Positions 17,961-25,413 of a stretch of DNA of 64,000 nt are shown here, in pieces (position 1 is the stretch's first letter; each line of letters starts with the position of its first letter). Source of the DNA: JABDQW01 sp942492025. Its GTDB lineage: Bacteria > Pseudomonadota > Gammaproteobacteria > SZUA-229. Below the pieces are notes generated by a model. That model saw nothing but the letters and a program-made list of their open reading frames with translations, did not search any database and was not told the DNA's origin. A program made the translations under genes and the position numbers. The DNA is taken from NCBI GenBank assembly GCA_942492025.1, contig CALODJ010000010.1, forward strand, positions 496,001 to 560,000. The letters run 5' to 3'.

Positions 17961-18536
17961 ATGGTTGGCAATAGTATGAAACAACATAAACTGCAGAGCC
18001 TGGCGACGGAAGAGTTTTTCTATTTTTTTCTACGGCTGCGCAAAGGCGAAATCCGCAGGACCGTCGCAACACTCAGGCATCGCTATCCTAACGAGACTGA
18101 GCAGCAACTGGCGATGCGGCTGATTGAATCCAAGGCAAAATTAGCGTTGCTGGGTGGTACACTGATGAACCTGCCCCATCTTTTTCCGGGGCTAGGGCTG
18201 GTAATCAAGATGATCGGCACCGTCGGTGCCAGTTCGATGATGACACGTCTTAATCTCTATCTGATCCTGGAAATTGCACTGGTGTACGGTAAGGATCCCG
18301 ATGACCAAGCTCGAGTTACCGAAATGGCTGCTGTTGTTGCGGCAACGGGCCTCGCCGTTGCGGCGCCAATGCTGGTGAAAATGTTTGGACTGCACCCGCT
18401 TTATACGCTGCCGGTGGGAGGATTTTCGACGACAGCCACAACCCGATTGATCGGTAATGCCGCGATCAAGCTCTATAGCGGTAATCTGAAGACGCATTCT
18501 CTGCCGGGAGCAACTGTAGCATCACCTGCGGCCTAG
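17961..18536 (+). CDS. Hypothetical protein with hydrophobic central segments
   Basis: The 191-residue product has a basic N-terminal third (LRKGEIRRTVATLRHRYPNE). It then has Gly/Leu-rich hydrophobic stretches (about 60-85 with LPHLFPGLG, about 110-135 and 140-160), suggesting membrane association. The composition resembles EcsC-like or other small membrane-anchored families, but I do not recognise it firmly. The start is taken at the ATG behind AAGG; an internal ATG five codons in is possible. It stands alone between two gaps. Confidence 0.65.
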   Translation: MVGNSMKQHKLQSLATEEFFYFFLRLRKGEIRRTVATLRHRYPNETEQQLAMRLIESKAKLALLGGTLMNLPHLFPGLGLVIKMIGTVGASSMMTRLNLYLILEIALVYGKDPDDQARVTEMAAVVAATGLAVAAPMLVKMFGLHPLYTLPVGGFSTTATTRLIGNAAIKLYSGNLKTHSLPGATVASPAA

Positions 18537-18671
18537 GCTTCTGTTTAAAAGTAGGTGGCATGATCGTGCCGCAATACCGCTAATATAGATACCGTAAACA
18601 AAGACACCCATTCATTCAGTGATTCGAACATAGGCTCAAAAATAGACATATATGTCCATGATTGTGCTTAT

Positions 18672-18923
18672 TCATATTGCAGTATTTTTATGTTTACCGC
18701 AGCGCTTGCACTTGTACACGGTCACCAACTGTCCCTGCTTTACGTCGAACTGCCTTTCTGTAATGATTTCCCATTTATGAAAACCATTCTTACACAAGGT
18801 TTTTCCTCTGTGCTTCTCTGATAATTTCTTTTTTTTAAAAGTCAGGATATCTGCCATAGCGGATGCAGGAAGTCTTGCAATACATTTTATATTAACAGTA
18901 ACGATGTCTGTCTGATCTGACAA
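18672..18923 (-). CDS. Small putative zinc-ribbon protein
   Basis: This 83-residue basic protein has a C-terminal half with two Cys-containing knuckles, LCKNGFHKW and YKCKRCGK, spaced like a zinc ribbon. The segment VKQGQLVTVYKCKRCG is typical of a small uncharacterised proteobacterial family. The first 28 residues may be poorly conserved. I saw no operon partner; the gene upstream on this strand is the cold-shock gene, about 340 bases away. Its function is unknown and nucleic-acid binding is a guess. Confidence 0.6.
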   Translation of the reverse strand: MSDQTDIVTVNIKCIARLPASAMADILTFKKKKLSEKHRGKTLCKNGFHKWEIITERQFDVKQGQLVTVYKCKRCGKHKNTAI

Positions 18924-19264
18924 TTTACTATCTGTTAATGTAAATTATAAGGTCTCCCATTAAAGGTCAATGCTCACCATATAAAACCACACGGCGCGCA
19001 CAGCTCCAGGTGCAGTTATAACAAAGGTGATGCCAGCATGTCCCTTGCTCTGGGTATTGTGCTCTCCATAGTAACGCGTTTACTCACCACTACACATATG
19101 ACAGGCTAACGTCGATATAATTTTGGGGTGACTTTGTCTGTGTTTTGTTTTGACACCATTGGAATCAGCAACTAATAAAAAAGGGTAAGGCCTTATGGCC
19201 TTACCCTTATAATTCGCTAACGATATATGTTGCGATCGCAGCGGAGTAAATTACTATCGTTTAG
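18924..19264. other. Gap containing the cold-shock gene terminator
   Basis: Apart from the terminator hairpin at 19181-19208, this 340-base stretch contains no open frame with protein features and no RNA gene that I recognise. Confidence 0.4.
19181..19208 (-). terminator. Rho-independent terminator of the cold-shock gene
   Basis: A perfect 12-base stem (AAGGGTAAGGCC with GGCCTTACCCTT) has a four-base loop. On the minus strand it is followed by TTTTTATT, about 56 bases after the stop codon of the cold-shock gene. Confidence 0.9.
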
Positions 19265-19474
19265 TTAGACAGCAACAATATTTTCCGCTTGTGGACCTTT
19301 CTGACCTTGAGTTATCGTGAATTCCACTCGTTGACCTTCAGTTAAGGTCTTGAAGCCAGTGCTTGCAATGGCACTGTAATGAGCAAATACATCTGGTCCA
19401 GACTGCTGCTCGATAAAACCAAAACCTTTAGATTCGTTGAACCACTTGACGGTTCCGCTAGTTGTATTAGACAT
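19265..19474 (-). CDS. CspA family cold-shock protein
   Basis: The 69-residue OB-fold nucleic-acid-binding protein has both RNA-binding motifs: RNP1 (KGFGFIEQ) and RNP2-like (DVFAHYSAI). The TVKWFNESKGFGFI start and the GPQAENI end are family hallmarks. It is monocistronic with its own promoter (19630-19657), an approximately 150-base untranslated leader and a strong terminator (19181-19208). The paralogue and temperature response cannot be told from sequence. Confidence 0.96.
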   Translation of the reverse strand: MSNTTSGTVKWFNESKGFGFIEQQSGPDVFAHYSAIASTGFKTLTEGQRVEFTITQGQKGPQAENIVAV

Positions 19475-19629
19475 AATAATATCCTGTGTATTTAGTAAAA
19501 ATGTGCGCCCTTACGACGCCTTTATAGCCGAAAAATTGGCTGGTACTTATAAACTGCAGGACGGCGAATTACGAATAAAACAACGAACAGAAGCTGATAA
19601 ACAAAAGACTTTCTTTCTAGCTAAGACAG

Positions 19630-19657
19630 AGTGTATATGCATTATTAATAATGTCAA
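19630..19657 (-). promoter_or_regulatory. Sigma-70-like promoter of the cold-shock gene
   Basis: On the minus strand, TTGACA (complement of 19652-19657) and TACACT (complement of 19630-19635) are 16 bases apart. Transcription would start near 19623, giving a leader of about 150 bases. E. coli cspA has a leader of similar length (about 160 bases) that controls its translation. Confidence 0.6.
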
Positions 19658-19750
19658 TTAAATTTACCCACTAAAATCTCAGTCATGGACAGCCACAATC
19701 GTGATACAACAGCAGTTGCTTCATGAAAATTGAGAAATCTCAATGAGGCG

Positions 19751-20124
19751 ACCTACAAACTAAAGATCACAAGGATTACACGAATGACCATCCAGAAGAA
19801 ATAGAACTTAATTTTGAGTCCGTGCTCGAGAAACCGGACACCCATGAATCACAATTGGCACGAGCCTGCCAAATTCGTAGTGCTATGCAATCAAATCGCT
19901 ATGGAGAAGCGCTATGCCCAGATCAAGAAGCTCACTGGTATCGACCGATGCCAACTCTCACTATCAATGTCCCTCCCGCCACTTGCGCCATGCCCATCGT
20001 TTGGCGAAGACGTCACAGCGGCCGCAGTTTCGAACATCGCCGGCAATGGATTAAAGACCGCCCGCTGGTGCTGGCGGTGATCTAAGTCATCGCTATCGCC
20101 GCCTATGCGCTGATGACTAAATAA
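19751..20124 (+). pseudogene. Possible small membrane-protein gene broken by a stop codon
   Basis: A frame without ATG runs from about 19751 (reading GDLQTKDHKDYTNDHPEEI...). It ends RPLVLAVI at a TAA (20083-20085). The same frame continues VIAIAAYALMTK to a double stop (20122). The two parts together make one plausible transmembrane helix of about 18 residues, so the TAA looks like a nonsense mutation in a short membrane protein. No homology is recognised, and it could be chance. Confidence 0.3.
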
Positions 20125-20214
20125 TAGGGTCTACGGTAGCTGTCCTTTGCGTTCTCAGCGCCTGTGTGCTCCTTGCGCTAAAAAAGCTGTCACAGAAATG
20201 ACCTAAACAATACC

Positions 20215-20243
20215 TTGACAATAATAGAATAATTAGCTATTGT
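20215..20243 (+). promoter_or_regulatory. Sigma-70-like promoter for the small-ORF/DUF2189 group
   Basis: A consensus TTGACA (20215-20220) is followed by a 17-base spacer and TATTGT (20238-20243). This is about 50 bases before the first small open frame at 20291. Confidence 0.6.
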
Positions 20244-20290
20244 CTAGGACAGGGCCAGTAAAATTCATGTCTCGCTAATGCGGAGAATCT

Positions 20291-20539
20291 GTGATGATGA
20301 AGACAAAACAGAATTACTTGTACGATTTACATTGGGGAAATGCGAGCAAAACTGCGGTGGCAGCTACCAATCACCCAACAGTACATCACGTTTCATGCCG
20401 TCCAGCGACGATTTTTCGTTTTCAAAAATTACTGGAAAAAATATCTAGACAAAACATGGACAAGGCTTCGCCGCCATGGATGAGGATTATTCGATCGGCC
20501 GGCCTCGCAATCACTGAGGGCACCATAAAGGTGCGATAA
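20291..20539 (+). CDS. Hypothetical 82-residue protein
   Basis: A short basic open frame starts ATGATGATG about 8 bases after GGAGA and follows a good promoter. It has no recognised domain; the middle is rich in His, Arg and Lys. It is followed after about 57 bases by another small gene with a strong ribosome site. It may be a true small protein or leader of this group. Confidence 0.4.
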   Translation: MMMKTKQNYLYDLHWGNASKTAVAATNHPTVHHVSCRPATIFRFQKLLEKISRQNMDKASPPWMRIIRSAGLAITEGTIKVR

Positions 20540-20596
20540 CGAGCTATGCCTGGGCGAACACCGATCATCACATCATCTGACACGAGGAGAATTACC

Positions 20597-20878
20597 ATGC
20601 GAAAAGCGTCTCCCAAAAAAAATGAAATTAACAAGCAAAAATCAAACCGTGATCAAAAAAAACTGCGCGCTGCCGAAGCGCGGTACCGATATGAAATCAT
20701 GCAGGAAGAGCGATTGCTCCAGGATAACCTGGCTGACTTCTGGGATACGCGGTTTGAGAAGCGTGGACAGCTCGCTGCACCGAGATTTGCGCAAGTTACA
20801 ACACGGAGTTTACACAGCGCCCACGAGGCAGTATGGAGCAGTAACGCGGTCAATGGCGGGCAGGCTGATTCGCGGTGA
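20597..20878 (+). CDS. Hypothetical 93-residue basic protein
   Basis: I chose the ATG at 20597 because GAGGAG lies nine bases upstream; the frame is open from 20546. The product is highly charged and probably helical (residues 1-45: repeated Lys, Arg, Glu). A conserved-looking LADFWDTRFEKRGQ segment follows. No family is recognised. It lies 79 bases before the DUF2189 gene and is probably co-transcribed with it. Confidence 0.5.
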   Translation: MRKASPKKNEINKQKSNRDQKKLRAAEARYRYEIMQEERLLQDNLADFWDTRFEKRGQLAAPRFAQVTTRSLHSAHEAVWSSNAVNGGQADSR

Positions 20879-20957
20879 ATCGGATTGTCTTGCTGAAGTT
20901 CGGTCACCGTCCGTCGGCGCCGACTTTTACCATCAACACAAACACTGATGAGGTGAA

Positions 20958-21740
20958 ATGATGACAACTTACACAACAACTGTTAAACAAGGGCTGCGTT
21001 CAGAAAGTCGAGCTACGACTGATGCGGTAAGGCCGATGCTCTGGTTGCGCGAAGGCTGGAATGATCTAGTGAGTGCGCCATTGATCAGCGGTCTGGTCGG
21101 AGGCGGTTTTACGCTGCTGTGTGCGGCCGCCTATGCTGCGGCCTCGACGCAACCGCTATTTTCGGCATCTATTCTCTCGCTACTGCTGATTGTCAGCCCG
21201 TTTATTGCTGTTACAGCCTACTATGTTTCACGCCAGCGCGAGCAAAACCAATCGCCCTCGCTTCGGGTCTGTTTTCGCGACATCCGCAGCAATGCATTGA
21301 GTATCGGGCTGTTCTCGATGTTGTCTGCACTCATCATTGCGGCCTGGGTGCGCCTGTCAAGCCTAGCATTTGCACTCTATTACGGAACACTCGACAGCGG
21401 GGCGGCAGAAGTGGCCCGTACCTGGACAGCTGGTAGCGATTTTCCTGCGATGCCCATATTTCTGGCATCTATGGGTGTGGTGCTGGCCTTGACTATGTTC
21501 GTCGTCGGCGCCATTGCGTTGCCATTGATCGCAGATCGCAACCAAAATGTCGTTACTGCAGTGTCGAACAGCATCGAAGTGTTAAAAAATAACGTGACGA
21601 CGATGATGGTGTGGATGCTACTCCTGATCGCATTGATTACAGTGGCACTGCTATCTGGATTGTTGCTGATGCCAGCTATATTTCCATTGCTGGCCTACGC
21701 AACATGGCACAGCTATCGTCAGCTCATGAGTAATAACTAA
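20958..21740 (+). CDS. DUF2189 family integral membrane protein
   Basis: The 260-residue protein has a cytoplasmic start (RPMLWLREGWNDL) typical of DUF2189 and about six membrane segments (around 42-62, 66-88, 115-140, 160-190, 210-240). The family is common in proteobacteria and has no proven function. GAGGTG lies six bases before the ATG. It is the last gene of a small group that begins at the promoter near 20215. Confidence 0.8.
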   Translation: MMTTYTTTVKQGLRSESRATTDAVRPMLWLREGWNDLVSAPLISGLVGGGFTLLCAAAYAAASTQPLFSASILSLLLIVSPFIAVTAYYVSRQREQNQSPSLRVCFRDIRSNALSIGLFSMLSALIIAAWVRLSSLAFALYYGTLDSGAAEVARTWTAGSDFPAMPIFLASMGVVLALTMFVVGAIALPLIADRNQNVVTAVSNSIEVLKNNVTTMMVWMLLLIALITVALLSGLLLMPAIFPLLAYATWHSYRQLMSNN

Positions 21741-21772
21741 CAGTATCAGCCCCATGTTGAGCCTGCTTAAAC

Positions 21773-21800
21773 CGCCTGCGGGCCTTAGATCCCGCAGGCG
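21773..21800 (+). terminator. Hairpin downstream of the DUF2189 gene
   Basis: CGCCTGCGGG and CCCGCAGGCG form a perfect 10-base stem with an 8-base loop, 32 bases after the stop codon. There is no T run, so it may be a processing or Rho-linked stop rather than a classical terminator. Confidence 0.5.
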
Positions 21801-21968
21801 TTGGCGGGCGCCCCACACACCCTGACACCCTGGCGTGACAATTTTAATGTTGATATAGATGCAATATGGGGCCGGCTATAACGTTCATGTCTGGAGCAAA
21901 GTCTCAGCGCACTGTTATCTTTGCCATTAGTGCGTAAGCTATAAAAGACACCCATAAAAAAAAGAAAG

Positions 21969-24170
21969 TTATCGCTTTATAGACGCGTGTATGTCTTTAA
22001 ATTGACGTACCCAGGGCTTGAGTTTCTTGTTCTGCTGTTTGCGTTTGTCAGCCTCAGCCTTGTTGGCGAAACTGCCGTTCAGTACCACATACTGAGTCTG
22101 TTTGCCTTGGAGCAACGGAGCAATCGCGACTGTGCCCTTGAGGTGGGTATCGGCGGCGAATTTCCGCGCTGCCTCGTATGAGCTGAAAGTAGCCAGCTGC
22201 AGCGTGTAGTTATCCTCGTTTTGCCCAAGGATCCAGGCTTGATCAGCGCTGCCGCTGTTGGCGACTGCGGATGCTCGTTTATCGGGCTCATTTCGGACTT
22301 CTTTGGGGGCCGGCTTGTTGTTTGATGAGGCAACAATGGCGGATGCATCTCCACCCAGGCATTCTGCGACCTGCAACTCCTTGCCCTGTTTGACCGCCTG
22401 GTATTTCTTCCAGAATGCAGCGTCGATTTTCTTATGTGCGGAGGGCGCCTTGGGATCCCGATAGCGGGAGGTTTTACTGGGGCCGCCGTTGTACGCGGAA
22501 TAGGCGGATCTTGCCAGGTTGTCCAGACCACCGGGGTGTTTCTGTTCACCTCGTTTCAGTGCGTACTTGACCAGATACCTGTGCAATACCTCGGTACCTG
22601 CCTGAGCATTGTACGCAATATCCCAGCGCAGTTTCTGCGTGTCATACAAGCCACGCCATACCCGCTCATTCATCTGCATCAAGCCGGAATCGCCGCTGCT
22701 CGATCGCAGTGTCACGATCTTGTTATTTTTTACCTCATATTGTCGCCAGCAGCTTTCCTGCCAGGCCGTGGCCAGCACCAGATTTTCAAAGATCCTTTTC
22801 ACAGAAGCATCCAGCTGGGTTTTCTCGATAGTGCTGTTGGCGCTATCGTTGAGCAGATCACGAATGATCGGCAGATACTCGGGCAACTCGCTTTTCTTGG
22901 GAATCCAGAGTTCGAGGCGGTCGTTTGTTGACTTTGCCCAGGCGGAACGAATTGGCCAGAAGTCGAACTTGAATCCGGATGGCTCGTTTGACGCCGGGAC
23001 TGCCGGGAGCTGGAAAAGACGGCGCAGTTCCGGGTCAACGGTATCGTCATAGTGCAAGGGATTCACACCGGGCTGGTCGATCAGCATTCGCCCCATGCGT
23101 CGCAGGCCATTAGCGGAAATATCCAGACCGATGGCCGGACCCAGCCGGTCGAGGGTCTCAAGGGCATCGGTTGCGGTCAGCAGACTGATCAGCAGCATGG
23201 ATTCTTGACCGGGATTCTCCAGGCTGATCTGACGCAGGACCGGACCCATTCGTTGCCAGCTATCAATAAACCAGTCGCGTACCGGATCATTCGCTTGGGT
23301 CACCGGCATCACCAAAGCGTCACGCAAGCGATAACGGGCATCGAGCAGAATTTCCACAAGGGTATCGCGCAGTTCCTGCTGGTGCGTCGCTGTCGCATAA
23401 CGTTTGACCGCAAAGGTGACCATGGCGTCCATCAACTGCCAGCTTGCCTCCAGCTGTTGGATCTCCTCGGCGGAGAGTGTGGCTGCTGGCCCTGGCGTAA
23501 TTGGTAGTCTGTCAATCTGGAATTTGACGGCGACATCGATACCGTCTGCTGCAACAGATATTGCATCTAATCTGAGGCTGTCTGTGATTTTGTTGATCTG
23601 CGCACCGGTGCGTTGGCGCAATATGTCCGGTAACAGTCTATTCAGCTGATCGATGGTCGGCGCAAGGTCTATTTCATAGCGGCCCATCAGCGGTTGCAGC
23701 GGTCCGCTGGCCAAGTCCCATATTTGTCCGGTGATTAGCTCGCCCTGCGGATTGTAGAGCTGGATTTTAAGTATGTTCAGCCTGACGGACCGGGCGCCCG
23801 GCAGTATGACGGGTTCAGTGAGAAACCGGGCGTCACCTTCCCAGTTGAACAGGTGCGCGCAGTTGCCAAAAACAGCCGTTGCTACGCTAGCCTTCACTTG
23901 CGCGGTGATTTCCAGTTTTTGCTGATATTCGCGCAGCCGGGGATCAGACAGGAAAATCTTGCTGCAACCGCTCGCATCCTGCAGGATTTCCACGCGTTTA
24001 TCCGGCGTGTTGAATAGCTGGCTCAGCATCAATTGCCGCAGGACTGGATAATCCAGTTTGATTGGTACCCGCACAGTCTCAGCGTCAACTGGTGATGTGA
24101 TGATCGATGCGGAGAGCATTATCAAAACGATGCTTATAAACTTGTGTAACTGACTTGCCGACATATTCAT
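21969..24170 (-). CDS. Lytic transglycosylase with C-terminal SPOR domain
   Basis: The 733-residue envelope protein has a signal peptide of about 30 residues. The first 440 residues are an unrecognised region in which residues 30-230 look like a beta-rich domain. The SLT-type transglycosylase core spans about 455-585, with the catalytic Glu in TAWQESCW (E472), GDSGLMQMN and AYNGGPSKTSRYR. The SPOR domain (about 650-728; DNYTLQLATFSSYEAARKF) binds septal peptidoglycan stripped of stem peptides. This suggests a murein-cleaving enzyme acting at the division site. Coupling of this large N-terminal region to SLT and SPOR is unusual among the transglycosylases I know. Confidence 0.85.
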   Translation of the reverse strand: MNMSASQLHKFISIVLIMLSASIITSPVDAETVRVPIKLDYPVLRQLMLSQLFNTPDKRVEILQDASGCSKIFLSDPRLREYQQKLEITAQVKASVATAVFGNCAHLFNWEGDARFLTEPVILPGARSVRLNILKIQLYNPQGELITGQIWDLASGPLQPLMGRYEIDLAPTIDQLNRLLPDILRQRTGAQINKITDSLRLDAISVAADGIDVAVKFQIDRLPITPGPAATLSAEEIQQLEASWQLMDAMVTFAVKRYATATHQQELRDTLVEILLDARYRLRDALVMPVTQANDPVRDWFIDSWQRMGPVLRQISLENPGQESMLLISLLTATDALETLDRLGPAIGLDISANGLRRMGRMLIDQPGVNPLHYDDTVDPELRRLFQLPAVPASNEPSGFKFDFWPIRSAWAKSTNDRLELWIPKKSELPEYLPIIRDLLNDSANSTIEKTQLDASVKRIFENLVLATAWQESCWRQYEVKNNKIVTLRSSSGDSGLMQMNERVWRGLYDTQKLRWDIAYNAQAGTEVLHRYLVKYALKRGEQKHPGGLDNLARSAYSAYNGGPSKTSRYRDPKAPSAHKKIDAAFWKKYQAVKQGKELQVAECLGGDASAIVASSNNKPAPKEVRNEPDKRASAVANSGSADQAWILGQNEDNYTLQLATFSSYEAARKFAADTHLKGTVAIAPLLQGKQTQYVVLNGSFANKAEADKRKQQNKKLKPWVRQFKDIHASIKR

Positions 24171-24486
24171 GATTCGCTGTGTTTTTGACGCCTGCTAAAT
24201 GCAGAAGAACATCCCTGCGCTATGCAGTGGGCGGATACTTGTCTGTTGACAGTTGTGGTGCCAGAGACCTGATCGGACATGCTGACACAGAGTTCATCCG
24301 TTTGTTTTGCTGTTTCTACTGGAAATATCGGTCATTTACCAGCAGTTTACATTCGTCTACGTGCATTATACGGATTTGCCATTGGAATATTATTGGGCTA
24401 TCGGGAACTTAAAAATAGTATCACCGCGGAGGCGCTGAGACACAGAGAATTGATGGAGGGCTCGTCCAACTGGTGAGACATGCGGG
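24171..24486. other. Intergenic region between transglycosylase and response regulator genes
   Basis: These 316 bases hold no gene. They must contain the transglycosylase promoter. A copy of the common CGCAGAG-type dispersed repeat (ACCGCGGAGGCGCTGAGACA...) lies at about 24421-24447. Confidence 0.4.
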
Positions 24487-25413
24487 CTAGAGCGGCGGTT
24501 GACCCAGCTGTCCGCCGAGGATGGTCTGAATCGCAACCGAAGCTGCCGAGGTCCGATTGCTCGCACCGATTTTTGGATACATTTGCTCCAGGTGCTTGTT
24601 GACCGTTCGCGGGCTCATTTTCAGGATATCGGCGATCTCCCGGTTGGTCTTGCCGTGAGCAAGCCACAGCAGCACTTCAGATTCCCGGCAGGTGATCGCG
24701 AGGCTATCTTCCAGAATTGCTGGATCGATTTTGACATTGGGTGACTGAATTTTCAGTAGAAACTCATCTTCGTCGTTTTGTTTGAAATAATGCACGGTTA
24801 AAATCAGGTCTTGTTTGGGTAAGGGTAGTGCAAGATCATGGCCAAGCCGGCCATTGGGTAACCAGCTACTGAGCTGATCAGCAAACTCAACCGAGTCGTT
24901 GCCTTTTTGTTGTTGATATTGGTGTAACAAGGTCTGCGCTTCGGGGGTTGCCCATAAGACCTGGCCGCGTGCGTCGATACAAAAGACATGCTGCCGCATC
25001 GTGTCCAGTACTTTTTGTGCATCCATTAACATTCGTGCACTGTTGCTATGTTGGCGTATCCTTACCAGTAACTCTTCAGGGTGAATAGGTTTTACAATAT
25101 AGTCGTTTCCACCGATGTCAAACGCTTTGACGATATGTTCGACTTCGCTGAGGCCAGTCATAAAAATAATCGGCACCAGCGGCAATTTTTTGCGAATTTC
25201 GCATGCGCATTCGAAACCATCCATTACAGGCATAATGGCATCGAGAAGAATGACATCGGGGGTAATTTGCTCCAGTACGTTCATGGCTTGCTGACCATTT
25301 AACGCAATCAGTACGGCAATGCCGGCTTTATCCAGGGCCAAATTGATCATGCCTAAGGAATCGGCTGAATCGTCAACCACCAGTACTGTTGTTTTGTCTC
25401 TGAATTTCAACAT
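24487..25413 (-). CDS. Response regulator: receiver plus LuxR-type DNA-binding domain
   Basis: The 308-residue protein has a receiver domain (7-125; VLVVDDSADS, phospho-acceptor D58 in ILLDAIMP, Lys in YIVKPIHP). A middle segment (about 130-235) resembles a PAS-like linker. A LuxR-type helix-turn-helix follows (about 238-300; TCRESEVLLWLAHGKTNREIA, then MSPRTVNKHLEQMYPKIG). Its start overlaps the end of the hybrid kinase gene by seven bases, so the two form a pair. The pair is divergent from the porin-urea transporter-urease operon, the likely target; this is inferred from position. Confidence 0.9.
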   Translation of the reverse strand: MLKFRDKTTVLVVDDSADSLGMINLALDKAGIAVLIALNGQQAMNVLEQITPDVILLDAIMPVMDGFECACEIRKKLPLVPIIFMTGLSEVEHIVKAFDIGGNDYIVKPIHPEELLVRIRQHSNSARMLMDAQKVLDTMRQHVFCIDARGQVLWATPEAQTLLHQYQQQKGNDSVEFADQLSSWLPNGRLGHDLALPLPKQDLILTVHYFKQNDEDEFLLKIQSPNVKIDPAILEDSLAITCRESEVLLWLAHGKTNREIADILKMSPRTVNKHLEQMYPKIGASNRTSAASVAIQTILGGQLGQPPL

